This document shows, in pieces, positions 11,271 through 22,452 of a DNA stretch of 64,000 nt (its first letter is position 1; each line of letters begins with the position of its first letter). This DNA comes from Thermothelomyces thermophilus ATCC 42464 (taxonomy: Eukaryota > Ascomycota > Sordariomycetes > Sordariales > Chaetomiaceae): assembly GCF_000226095.1 (NCBI RefSeq), contig NC_016476.1, positions 3,844,001-3,908,000 on the forward strand. Reading direction: 5' to 3'. A model generated the notes under the pieces. It was given only the letters and a program-made list of their open reading frames with translations, did not search any database and was not told the DNA's origin. A program made the position numbers and the translations under genes.

Positions 11271-13535
11271 GGCACTAGGGGCTTGAAAAGAAAATGATAA
11301 CCTGTTATAACTTAGTAGATATATTAGCTATTCTATAGCGATAATCCTTATAATCGTTCCTTTCCTCTATCTTATGGTTATATCTATTTGCTTACCTATT
11401 AGTCCTTTCTACCTACTAGGCCTAGGTTGTCTAGGAATACGGACAGGGCTGATAGATGCTCTTGCTATAGGCGTGCGAGAGTCCTGGCCCTGGCCTAGGT
11501 GTCCTTGGCTGGGGTGTAGTTACCGTAGAGTACACTAGCGGCCCTCTTATGTAAAGGGCTCTCTTATATAGGCGTCTCCGGCTATAGGCGTTTCTGGCCG
11601 GTAGTTATAGGCGGTAGGTATACGACCTAGTAGGCGATCGAGCTAGGAGGGGCACCAGCCCTTGTAGTGGCTGGCGGTAGCCTAGCTATAGGTACCTAGG
11701 TCCTAGGAGCCCTCTATAGTATAGTAGCTAATATAGTATGCTTACTAAGCTAGGTAACTATACCTTTAAGCTACTATAGCTTCTTATCTATGTCCTTCTT
11801 CTAGTTAAGGGTAGCTATATAGCTATTGTTTATAGCTATCAAAGTCTCTTATAGTTGCTTAAGCTTTTCCTTAATCTAGTTAAGGGCCTTAGTAATGCTA
11901 TTAATAGCCTTATCCTACCTCTAAACTATAGTCTAAGCTAACCTAAGAAGGTTAGCCTTAGTAGCTAATTACTAGCGCTTAATAAAGTCCTTATTAGCCT
12001 TATCCTCTTTAGTTATACCTTAGGTAGTAATAACTTATATAGGTATAGGCTATATAGCCTAGTAGCTAGGTAGGCTATAATATAGGTAGCTAAGCTTAAA
12101 TAGGTAGCCGTTAACTAGAGTGTTACTATCTCCTTTAGGTATATAAATATAGGCTGCTAGTAATTCCTTAGGCTTAGGTATACTAGTGGGTACTATATTA
12201 GTAATATAATATATTTTATATATAGTCTCTAGTTTCTTCTTAAGGCTATATATAGCTAGGTTAGCCCTAAAAGAGTTACTACTAGCCTTTTTATAATAGT
12301 AATAAATTTAATAGTAGGTATAGATAAGTATACTCTTATTACTATAATACTCCTAGTAAGCGTAGGTAAGGTAATCCTTAATAGGCCTAATTAACATGCT
12401 TATAGACAGGTATAACAGGCTAGACTTGATGACCCTAGTGCTAGTAAAGGGGTTAAACTCTATACCTATAAAGGTATTTTCTACCTCCTTAAGGCTATTA
12501 AAGACGATATAGGTATTATTAATTCTAGCCCATAATTCGGCCTCTTTATTGTCATTAGGGTCCCTCTTACTCCTATAGATAAACCTGCTAATAGGTACCC
12601 TATGCTAAGTATACCTAGTTAGTATGACAGGCTAAGGTATAGGCTTAGGCAGGTAGAGTGTTAGATCTGGCTATAGTAAGGCCTAGGATGTCGGAGCGGT
12701 AATGGTAGTAGCCGTGGTTTTAGTAATGACTAGCATACCCTTATTGTTACAGTGCTCGGTGCCCTATTATATAGTTATAGGTAGGCTAGTAGGTATATAT
12801 AGGTATATAGTCGCGTCCTAGGTAGTAGCGTCGGTAGAGCCGGAGTCCTAGTAGTTCTACTCTAGTTAAGCTATATCTGATTTGTAGGACAGGCGGTTAG
12901 TAGGCTTAAGCGTCGGAATTACCTAGTATATAGTCAGGGGCATTAGCAGCCTCTTCTTATTTACTATATCCTATACCTTAGTAATAGCGAACTTGATTAA
13001 CGATAGCAAGGTCGGCCTATTATCCTAATCTACTAGCTTGTTAGGGCTATTAATAGCTAGTTCTTTATACTTATATTCCTTATATAAATTGATTAGTACC
13101 TATCTAATTACATTAATATATTAGCTATATATAACTATGTAGTTACTATCTGTTCTATACTATATTACTATCAATGGTACGAGGCTAGAATCCTCCTTAT
13201 AGGTTTAAGGTCTCGTAGTGCCTAGTAAGGAACAGCACCGGTATAATATAGTAGATCTCAGCCTCGGTAACCTCACGTAGGTCAACCACGACCATAATGC
13301 CGGCGATGATGCTAAAGAGCACAGCCTTTATCTTGCCGTCGACTCTGACAAAGGCAAATCTGGCCTCTAGGCGAGGGATCTTGACAGAGTTACTGTTGCC
13401 GTCGTATCTAACCGTTTAGGCGCCTGCTTGAGCAGAGGGGCACAGTCGCTTGTCTAGGCAAAAGGTCTCCTATAGCATTCGAACGCTCGCGATTGGCAAC
13501 GAGATCACAGATTCGAACCGGTAGTAGGCACCACT

Positions 13536-13790
13536 TGCTATAGCTCGGTGGCTGTAATTAGTACAGCTCAGAGAGGCTACAAAGGTACGATACTATAGCG
13601 GTATTCGCGCCGTGGGCGGCACTCCTAGACCAACTGTTACGGTCTGTAGAAGTAGGTGATAAAAGCATTGATTATTCTAAGTGCCAGAGGCACTTAGAGA
13701 TGCTGTCTAAATATATGTCAACACCCTGGCTCGTCATCCCTGTTGGTGGGTCAGTCAGATCTGACCTACAGATAGTCAAATGCTGTAACA
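13536..13790 (-). repeat. LTR, right copy (5' LTR) of the 2.8-kb element
   Basis: A 255-bp repeat, less mutated than the left copy, followed by ATTAC at 13791-13795 as the right target-site copy. The putative primer-binding site lies immediately inside its left edge. Confidence 0.9.
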
Positions 13791-14004
13791 ATTACAGTAT
13801 TCTTTATATATGGCTTCAAGTCTCTTGATAGCAACACGCCGTTAATGATCCCCTGATCGCTTTCCTATAGTTCCCCCATCACGAATCGAAATTCTCAGAC
13901 AGTAGTGATTAGAAACCCTGCGAATGGTTGCTCCCAGGCCGCTCAGCTTCTTCAACTAACCCCCCTCTCCCCCAGCCCCCCCCCTTTACCTTCCCTTACT
14001 ACCA
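13791..14004. other. Right flank of the LTR element
   Basis: Base composition returns toward normal, with a C-rich tract near 13960-13985. No gene is supported. Confidence 0.4.
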
Positions 14005-14345
14005 TCAGAAGGTGGAATGCTTCTCCTCGCAATTGACCTGGCAGTGCAAGCACGCACCAGGAAGGCTGTATCTGTTGGAGCACCCGCACTTCTCGCAAGG
14101 ACAAATAGGGCTGGCCAAATCGGCTGACGAGTTCTGATATTTTACCGTCCGGCCCGTCTCTGCAATCCTCTGCATGGTTTTGCTCAAATTGGCGGCGCCT
14201 TCCACGATGTCTTGGCTGGGCGTTTGCAAAGCTGCTGAGTGACTGGCGGTCTCTCTCTGGAACTTGGACTTTTTCGAGTATGGAGCGTCATGTTTGTAGA
14301 GTTTACGGAGGTTGTTACTGGTTGTCAGCTGCTGCCTACTGGTGT
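14005..14345 (-). CDS. Possible terminal exon of a small Cys-rich protein
   Basis: A minus-strand frame open from an acceptor-like TTATAG at 14346 to a stop at 14005 encodes about 113 residues with no internal ATG start. The C-terminus carries a compact cysteine cluster, CPCEKCGCSNRY then CLHCQVNC, resembling a zinc ribbon or knuckle. A plausible upstream exon (YNEWAKGLKNSSHEC) ends at a GTATGT donor near 14450, but its phase does not join cleanly. This may be a diverged or broken gene. The open frame and Cys spacing are observed; zinc binding is inference. No family is recognised. Confidence 0.3.
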
Positions 14346-16048
14346 CTATAATTATATGTTAGTCAGACCAAGGTACCTTGTGTGCCATAGAATATAGTGA
14401 AGCGTTACAGAGCGACTTACAGGTCATATGAACCGCCAACAAAAACATACCTCTCATGACGTAAAGCGCATTCGTGGGATGAGTTTTTCAACCCCTTAGC
14501 CCATTCATTATACGGTGTTAGTTGTCCGTCGATCTGCTTCTGGTAACCTCCAACTCAACCTTGGGACTGATGTTCCGGGACGCTTGGAGATACCTTCCTC
14601 TAGCCACGCTCACTAACAGCCCTCGGGTAGACAAAGGGAGACCAGAGTTGGCACACAATAGGAGCTGCAGCACAGCTCGGTCATTGCGCGTTGTCAAGCC
14701 AGCTCCATTCACCTATGTTGTCAAGGGAGCTCAAGGTTTCCCCACCCGAGTTTCCTCTATCTGTTGGTACTTTGCAGAAGCAACAACAAAGTCTAATACC
14801 AATGCACGGACGTGAGGACTTTTGGTCAGGCAAAGGTGGTGTCCTTCGTTACTTGAGGCATCCACTCAAAGGCGGTTTGATCTCTCTTATGACTCTTCCC
14901 CTCGAGCTTCTCCATAAGTCCTGGCCCCTATTAATTACTCATTGAAGACCTGGCGTTGGCTTCTTGCACCAGCGGAGCCCCGATTGTAATACCCGGCCGA
15001 GCCACGCCTGTACAGATCCATTAAATCCTCCGTTCCAAACCACCCCACACACGCTGTATTCCGGGTCTCCACCATCGACTAGAATTAGCCAGCTGCGTCA
15101 AAGCTGCTGGACTTCAGTTTCATGTGAACCGTGGCAGGTCTGGAACCGTATCGAGGTTTCTGGCGCCGTGGTGATCCGACCGACCGCTGTGACAGAAGCT
15201 CTTAGGCGGATTGCCAGTGAGCCAAGAGGGGGCGATTGAGAAAATGAGTGAATGGCGTTTCGGGATACAGATAGGGCTCCTTCCTGCCAACTTGGAGAAC
15301 TCAATTGGCTCCTGGAGGATTATTGATGCGTTGTCACTCTGATACTGACATCTCGCAGAAGCATCAGTATTGCCCATGATTCATGGGATTGCGAACTCGG
15401 GCTGCGGTAGGAGATTTGACAGGAAGACGAAATACATTGCGTATAAGGTACCCTAAACAACGTGTTTAATCTAGGACGATATTGAGGCAAGAAGGGATGC
15501 TTCCGGCAAGAGGATCTGCAAGATGAAGACGAGTTCTAGGGTGGAATTCCTCCATAGGTAGTGGATGCCTGATTATTTGTAGCAAATCACCTCCTAAACG
15601 TGACGAGGGCAACATGGTACTGTCTACTTAAATATCACTGTAGACAGGAACATGAAGAGGCCGGTGCTCGAAACTAGCACTCAGTAAATCTGTCCAACTA
15701 CCCCAGGTACCTTAAGGTACCTCAATTTTGCCCCAGCAATAAATACCTCGAAAGAACACACGTTCCTCGACTCGGCGGAATCAAAAGCGGCTTATGAGTA
15801 GAAAGAACACTTGCGCATTTTCACAAATGTTAGGTGTATCATTGCAAGCGACCTGATTTTATTCATCCTAATAGTAATGCAAAATTACATCGGGATATAC
15901 GCTACTAAGAATGAGTATTATCTAACCTAATAATTATCGATAGAGCGAACCTAAGGTATCTCGACTGACCCAACGGACTACCTTACCTGAAAAGTACCTT
16001 ACCTACCTAATCCTACGGTAGGTATTTTGACTAGCACTTGAAGCACCT
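14346..16048. other. Gene-poor region
   Basis: Scattered short frames lack recognisable domains. Near 15700-16020 the sequence is rich in TACCT/AGGTA motifs. An 8-bp perfect inverted repeat (CTGTCTAC...GTAGACAG) lies at about 15621-15648. Nothing here can be assigned a function. Confidence 0.4.
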
Positions 16049-16432
16049 CTAATCGGTTGCTCCATCAACCCCTCCCATCGAAGCGACCGTATCGCTCAGG
16101 GCGTCGAGCTGTCGACCAACCTGCTGGATCATGGTGCCGGCAAGCCTAACGACCCCCCAACTGAACTCATCCGACTCGGCGCGGGCCGCGCGCGCAAGTA
16201 GCGCCTCGGCCTCGTCGTAGCGCAGACACACGTCCGCGAGGATGCGCCGCACCCGCTCCCGGTTCTTGACCGCCTGGTAGGCCAAGCAGAAGCTGCAGGC
16301 GGGGCGCGTCCAAGTCCTCGTCGTTGACCCCCCGTTACCGCCACTGCCGCCGCTACTGCCGCCGCCGCCGCTGACGCAGGGGAGCGGCTCCTCTCCACCC
16401 GATATTATCCGGGCTGGCTGGCCGGGGCTCAT
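16049..16432 (-). CDS. Hypothetical protein with Gly/Ser linker and helical C-terminus
   Basis: A 127-aa frame starts at the first ATG (16432, MSPGQPARIISGG); upstream in-frame sequence continues but has no ATG, so a 5' exon is possible. It is GC-rich with a coding-like pattern. Residues about 20-40 are a Gly/Ser run. Then comes CSFCLAYQAVKNRERVRRIL and a helical segment with regular hydrophobic spacing (EAEALLARAARAESDEFSWG, RQLDALSDTVASMGG). No family is recognised. The CxxC-like CSFC could be structural. It could also be the last exon of a larger gene. Confidence 0.4.
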   Translation of the reverse strand: MSPGQPARIISGGEEPLPCVSGGGGSSGGSGGNGGSTTRTWTRPACSFCLAYQAVKNRERVRRILADVCLRYDEAEALLARAARAESDEFSWGVVRLAGTMIQQVGRQLDALSDTVASMGGVDGATD

Positions 16433-19400
16433 GTATGTGGCGGTGGGTTTGTGCCGAAAGAGTTTGGGAATTCCAGGCAACGGGTGATGTACGATGCGAG
16501 ATGAGCTTCTTTTATTGGTCTGGGCACATAATTACCTCAGGTATTCACCATTCCGAGGTACCACATCCTATCTGGAACGGAGCTGATGGGGCAAGACCAG
16601 AGGGATAGTTTTTATAGGTAGGCTCTCAGGTGAGTAAAGGAAAAAAAAGAAAAGAAAAATTATGTGGGTAGGGAGACGTGTCAAGTGAACTACGGTGAGG
16701 GGGTTTGTCAGAACTGTGAATTGATCATGGCTGAGATGTGGACAGTGGTTAAAAGGACGACACAAAGATTTGTTCAGTGCATAAGCAATTTTGTTGTACT
16801 CCAGTTGTTTGATCAGGTCCCGACAAACTAAGGCTTCATCGGGTGGTCTTCCGAGACGGCACCGCATGTTCAAGGGTGATGGGATTCACCTTCCGCTGCT
16901 TTGTTTGAATGGCGTGCATTAGCGTGGGTAACAAAGCAAGTAATTGAATAGAATGTCAATACCGGGGGCAACCTTTGGTTCCCAGCTGCTCCAGTGTCTC
17001 ACCTTTCAGCCAGCCGCCAGGCGGCTGCACAGCTGTGGAGGTGACCGGCTGCCAGACCCTGATCACCCGGTACGCCTCACTGATGAAGTCGACCCACAGG
17101 ATACACTCGTTATTCCTGCTTCCTGAGACGGAATTCAATGAAGCTTATACTGCTTGTTTCAATTAGGGTACCTTGTTAAAGGTGCCACCTTATCTACAAA
17201 TCAACTGATCAAGGAGTAGGTAATGTACCGGGTAGTGAAGGGTAAATGCGAGATAGGAAGCCACACACCGCACCTCAATTCAGCTGTACACATGGACTCA
17301 AAGCTTCAAACAAACACCTTCTAGGCATGGTGAAGTTGCACTAAGTTGAGACGGACGTTCCCCAAATCAAGGCCTGGAATCACGGTTCGATCGGCGGGAT
17401 CTCTTGCCTCGGGCTTTTCAGGCACGCCACATTGTAAGCATGCAATCTCGGATAAGGAAGCGGTATTCGTGATTCACTGGGCTGCTCACTCGAGGGAGGG
17501 CCAGAGGACTCCCAGGGACCCATTTTATCTCGATGTTCTTTTTTTGTTTTTTCACTTTTCTTTTTTCTTGACAGATCTCTGCTATATTAATGCATACCTT
17601 GTATACAAAAGCATGCCACATCATCCTTCCCGGCAAAGACACACACGGCGCCACTATCCACCCCTGAGGGGGTATGAATATTTGTCATTGAGCCTTCGAT
17701 CATACTGGGGTACCTCCCCAGCCATGTCTGTGGGATGTGAAAGCACTGACGATATTTTATGTATGGCTCTCCAGGCGGGTGAGCATGGAAAACGACCTGA
17801 CTGGGCCGAGCCTGCCTGCAGCAGACCTGTAGTGTATGCGCTTCAAACCCCCAGTGGGGCAAGGAGAAGCTGGGCGATCTTTCCTCCTATCGATCGCTTG
17901 CCAGCGCATATCGCGCATCCCTGCCTCAAGATTCTTACAAGACACGGCCGAAGTGCACTGTCCGAAGAGACACGGTGGTGTAACATCGCCGGCGATTGGG
18001 CGTGACGTTGGTGGACATTGTCGAGGCTTTGAATTGATGAGGTAACATTCTAAACATGTACATATGGATCCCGCATGTGCTCCGAGATAGGTACTGTATA
18101 GACAGGTGCCTTAATCTACGTAGGTATCTAGGCATCGAACGTGAGTCAATTAAGACATACTCGATTTCCCCGGTCCCTTGAACACGTGTCCCAGAAACGT
18201 CAATGATGGATTTATGGTTGTTGCGTGGGGCGCGTAACAATGGCTAATTAATCCTGACACGAGCATGTATGTATGTATGTACAAATTACATGTACAATCT
18301 CCGCACATCGGTACGGTGAGAGTTGTACGCACACTACGGCTTTGGTCCCGTGAGACACTTGGACCCCCGTCGGAGGCGCACCCTAGTGGCATCTTCCGGG
18401 AAAGCCCCGAGGCTGCGGAGCTAAGATCATCGGTTGCAGAAGAAAGATACAGCAGGCGCTTGGCTCACCGGAACCCTTTCCTGCCGCCACGTTTCTGGCG
18501 TCTCCCTCTTTGAGGTGGTGTCGTCACCCCACTTTCTTGCGTGTTAATGCTCATGACCGGACCATGATTGCCCCGGAACCAAGAGTTCACGCTGGTAAGT
18601 GCCCAGTTCTCTTCACTCTTCACGGATGAATGTTGTGTCCCCCAGGTCAGGGAGCGCAGTGCTTGGGAAATCCCGGCGGCAAAGCATGTTGGCGGGATTC
18701 TGGCGGGATTCCACATATTATGCACCTCTGTTCCCGAGGCAGGAAGTAGCCGAAACACTGCAAGATCTTAAACTATCACCTCCATGATGTGGTGCATGTA
18801 GATGTGTTTCGGCAACGAACTCTAAGGGCAAGAGGCCAGTCGCCGTGGCTGCGGAGTAACTCACGGCCGGCTGATCGTCTGAAACGAATGGCAGCCATTG
18901 CTTGGCTGTGCCGAGAACCAGTGAGAGCTGAATGGACTGGATCTGTCAACATGCAAAGCATAAGCAAGCCAACTCGATCGTCCTGATTCAGGACGGATAT
19001 TCCGAGGAGGTCGGTCACGGGTCCCCCCATTTGTGTCTTGGATCGGGACCTAGACTTGAGAGAGCCAGCAAAGGTAAGCATAAACCTATCTGTTATGGAG
19101 GTGGGCGCCTTGATCGGACGGATCTGCGCTGCCTGAGCACTGGCATATTAGCCGCAGACCACTCGCAATTATCTGCAGCGGGATGTTCGACCCAGCCCTG
19201 GCTGGGGACGCCCGGAGATCCCTCACCGCGACTTTGAGAAGGAGTGTCCCAGGCAGCTCGGCGCATCTGGCGGGGTCAGTAACTTTGTTGGTCCAATTGC
19301 ATCCAAACAGTGAGTTTACCTGCGTGACCGGAGATACGTAAGATAGCTTGGAAGACTGGATCCTTGATAACCTAATATGACGCAGACAAGTAAACAACAG

Positions 19401-20628
19401 CTATTAAGTAGGTACGTATATCTAGCCTACCAATCTCTAAGGACAATAGCTACGGTAGCGGTGGGTATAGCTGCCTGTTCGTGGTTGTATGTAATCCGTA
19501 CATGGCGGCCTGGATTCTCCCCCGCGCCACTGAAGGTTGTAGCTGTCCACATCCGCTGCAGGGCTTGGCCAGGTTCGTTCTCCATTCTCCTCTTCCTTCT
19601 TCATCGACTACATTACCTATACGAAGCCTATCTTCCCGCGTCACGTCCTAAGAGCTATTATCATTGCGTTCCTGGTTGGATTTCCTGCGGTAACGCGGGA
19701 GATTGACGATGGGCTAGAGGTCACAGATTTGAAGCCTGGAGATTAATTATCTAATGTTCAAATACCTACTTCGTGTATGTGCACCGCGCTTGTAGTCCGA
19801 AAGCATTATCAATCAACTCCTGAGTGGTAATGATTATTAGTTGAAGTGCAATACAAGAAGAACAGCCTCACTCACCAAATTCCACCGCTGGACAGGTATC
19901 TTCTGGCTGTTTTGAGACAGATCCACCCTGTGTACGCGCCTGTGCGGAGGGGGAATTGAAGCTTCTGGCCAATGTTTCATTCTGCCCCTCTACAAGGGAG
20001 GAAAATCCGTGACGTGGCGTAAGAGTTGCAAAGGCAATAGGAAACAATTGGCTCTGCATTCCAACCTGGCGTCTCGGAGGTGGATTTTGATAGGCAGCTT
20101 ACTTTTGCGTGAGATGTTTCTTCACCTTCGCCATCACGATTCATCTCCCACTGTCGAGACACTGGGAACACAGCCGACACTCTGCAGATTTGGATCTCCA
20201 CGGCGGCAACGGTCCCTCCATGAACACTATCGGTGCGTTTTGGGAGAGCTCTGCCTTTCCGTCAAAACAGTATTGCTCAGCCTCATCTAATGTGGTAGTT
20301 GTTGGCTTCAGGCCCTTTGCAGAACGTCATGGGCCAGGTATATGTATGTATGTAATTACAGGGCGTCAACCCACACATCGTGTCGCCCGAAACAGGAAAA
20401 TCGCATTCGTTCTTCATGGCATGAAACCAGCTGAACTCCTGATGAGTTTGCGGCATAATTACCTGAGAAAGGGACTCAGACACTCCCCGGGGGCCGGCCT
20501 ATCAGCACAGTGAACATTGATGATTATTATATAGACCGTTGCCCCTGTGCGAACGTATGAGTATCCTCAAAAACTCGTCATAATTACCTTGACCCTTCCA
20601 CAAGTGCTCATATTTTCACTATCACACA
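16433..20628. other. 4.2-kb region without a supported gene
   Basis: Frames of 60-220 codons occur (for example 17346-18005) but are interrupted by T-rich, low-complexity stretches and show no domain. Short GTATGTATGTATGT runs occur near 18268 and 20340. The last few hundred bases are the likely promoter of the AflR-like gene. The region may hold non-coding transcripts or decayed genes, but nothing is supported. Confidence 0.4.
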
Positions 20629-22452
20629 ATGTTAAAAACCCAGGTCCGACGCTCTCCCGGCCAGCCCACCTTTCCGAGCCAACGCAAGCTACGGGATAGC
20701 TGCACAGACTGTGCAAGCTCCAAGGTCAGATGCGGCAAGGAGAAGCCAACCTGCTCCAGGTGCGCTCGCCGAGGCGTTGCCTGTGTCTACTTGGTGTCAC
20801 GGCGGACGGGGCGCACAGCATCGATTGCGTCCAGAGCAGAGGCCGCTCGGGCATGGGCAGACGGTGACCGAGGCGGGACGGCCCGCACCCTCGCCCTCTC
20901 CAGGAGGGACCATCGCAGCACGATGGGGTCCATTGCTAGCGGCCGCCTTGGCGTTTCCGGGAACGGGGGTCGGCTGAGCGGCGCCGGATCACCGGGGCAA
21001 AAGGTTGCCACACCTTTCTCCTCTCAATCCGATGTTGGCCCGCCCAAGCCGGCTATAGGTTCTGCGGGATCTGGTCTAATGGGGTCGGATGCTGATCCAT
21101 GGAGTTGCGTCTTCACCTCCGGAACATTACTCCCAGGCCCATCCCCGCCACTCACAGCTGCCGGCGCTGACTCCTTGGACTTCATTGACATCGGTCTAAC
21201 ATCCCCCATGATCTTCGACGAGCAGGACCTATGTCCGGTCGGGTCTGATTCCCAGACGGCGACGACTACCCCCGACCTCTTCGACGACCTGTCCGCCTCC
21301 GTCTCGAACCCGGGACTCTCCCTCTCGGACACTCACGGGCTGAACCTCGACTGCGCCCCGCCGACCGGCAGCGCTCTCGGCCGTGACCTCTGCCGGTCAA
21401 GCTGCTGCCTCGCCACCATGCTGGAGATGCTGAACCATCTCTTCCCGAACGCTTCGTGTCGCTGCACCTTCGCGGCATCCCGCGAGGGTTCGGACGACTA
21501 TTTCACGTGTCACGGCCGAACCACGGACGTGGTCCTCTCGGAAAACCGGCGAATCATCCAGACCCTCACCAGGATCCTCAAGTGCGAGTGCTCCCACGAC
21601 GAATACATCCTCTCCATTACAGCCCTCGTGGTGCTCAAGGTAATGGCATGGTACTCGGCCGCGGCCGCTGCCCAAGACGACGAGCCCGCACCCCCGCCCA
21701 CGCCGACACCGACGCCGACGCCGACGTCAACCGCGACGCCCGCCTCGCGCCCCTCGCCAACGTGCCCCATGGGGTCGCAACACCCGAGACCCGTCCCCTC
21801 CCCCTCACCCGCCAGCACAGAACCAGCAACGCCCCCGACCGCCATCGAGCCGCTCCATCACCCATCGGGAGGCACTCGCTCGCCGGTCGCCTGCTCCGCG
21901 TGCTCGTCCCGGGCCCCGCTGGCGGAACGGGTGGTGCTGCAACAACAACAACACGGCGCCGAGAACCACGCGGACGACGGCGGTGACGACGACGACGACG
22001 ACGAAGACGTGGACGACGTGGACGACGACGGAGACCACCGACATTTCCACTTGCACTACCACCGCGGCCGCCCGCCGGCGCAGCTGGTGCTCGGCGAGCT
22101 CCACCGAGCGCAGAGACTGGTCAACGCGCTGGCGGCGCGGCTCAAGGCCGTCCGGGTGCGTGCCACCACCACCACCACCACCACCGTCCCCACCGCAGGG
22201 ACAGGGGCAGGGGCGGGGATGCGGACCGGGAGTGGGATAGCTAGTAGCGGCGATGGAGGGTCGGCGCTGGCGTGTGAAGGAGAAGGGGGCGGCGCTACAG
22301 GGGGTGACGAGAACCTCGATCGCGGTGCGGGATCCGCCGCGAAACGGATGCCGCCGCTGTCCGGGCCGACCTTTGGGGGGCTGGAGGAGGACTTGAGGCG
22401 GAGGATGAGGGTGCTGTGGAGCGAGACTGTTGATGTGTTGCGGAGGGGCTGA
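20629..22452 (+). CDS. AflR-like Zn(II)2Cys6 pathway regulator
   Basis: Intronless frame of 607 aa from ATG 20629. The zinc cluster is at residues 25-52 (C-X2-C-X6-C-X6-C-X2-C-X6-C) within KLRDSCTDCASSKVRCGKEK, very close to the aflatoxin/sterigmatocystin regulator AflR. It is followed by the AflR-type VSRRTGR linker. A central AflR domain begins around CCLATMLEMLNHLFPNASC and continues through ILKCECSHDEYILSITALVV. The C-terminus (QLVLGELHRAQRLVNALAAR ... LEEDLRRRMRVLWSETVDVL) is the usual AflR end. It is longer than AflR (about 440 aa) because of low-complexity inserts: a Pro-Thr repeat, an Asp-rich acidic run near 450-470 and a Thr run. Such proteins act in the nucleus on one biosynthetic cluster. 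No backbone synthase gene is in the window, so its target is unknown. Confidence 0.92.
   Translation: MLKTQVRRSPGQPTFPSQRKLRDSCTDCASSKVRCGKEKPTCSRCARRGVACVYLVSRRTGRTASIASRAEAARAWADGDRGGTARTLALSRRDHRSTMGSIASGRLGVSGNGGRLSGAGSPGQKVATPFSSQSDVGPPKPAIGSAGSGLMGSDADPWSCVFTSGTLLPGPSPPLTAAGADSLDFIDIGLTSPMIFDEQDLCPVGSDSQTATTTPDLFDDLSASVSNPGLSLSDTHGLNLDCAPPTGSALGRDLCRSSCCLATMLEMLNHLFPNASCRCTFAASREGSDDYFTCHGRTTDVVLSENRRIIQTLTRILKCECSHDEYILSITALVVLKVMAWYSAAAAAQDDEPAPPPTPTPTPTPTSTATPASRPSPTCPMGSQHPRPVPSPSPASTEPATPPTAIEPLHHPSGGTRSPVACSACSSRAPLAERVVLQQQQHGAENHADDGGDDDDDDEDVDDVDDDGDHRHFHLHYHRGRPPAQLVLGELHRAQRLVNALAARLKAVRVRATTTTTTTVPTAGTGAGAGMRTGSGIASSGDGGSALACEGEGGGATGGDENLDRGAGSAAKRMPPLSGPTFGGLEEDLRRRMRVLWSETVDVLRRG

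Larger units (their letters stand above)
11016..13790 (-). mobile_element. RIP-degraded LTR retroelement without visible pol
   Basis: Two 255-bp direct repeats (11016-11270 and 13536-13790) bound 2265 bp of internal sequence. They are flanked by ATTGC on the left and ATTAC on the right, a 5-bp target duplication with one transition. On the minus strand each LTR starts TGTTACAGCA and ends in GCTRTAGCA. TGGTGCCTACTACC, two bases inside the right LTR, looks like a tRNA primer-binding site, so the element reads leftwards. The interior, read on the minus strand, keeps stretches such as IPRLEARFAFVRVDGKIKAV and VVVDLREVTEAEIYY near the 5' end. A long Lys/Glu-rich coiled-coil-like region with many TAG/TAA follows. 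No reverse transcriptase, integrase or protease motif is visible. It is likely a non-autonomous (gag-only or LARD-like) element. Confidence 0.85.

Noticed and set aside
13510-13534. tRNA-like GATTCGAACCGGTAGTAGGCACCA sequence
   Set aside because: Looks like the 3' end of a tRNA, but T-stem pairing and spacing fail and no other tRNA arms are present; better explained as the primer-binding site of the LTR element read on the other strand.
17346-18005. 219-codon plus-strand ORF
   Set aside because: No recognisable domain, contains T-rich low-complexity sequence, and begins and ends without supporting context.
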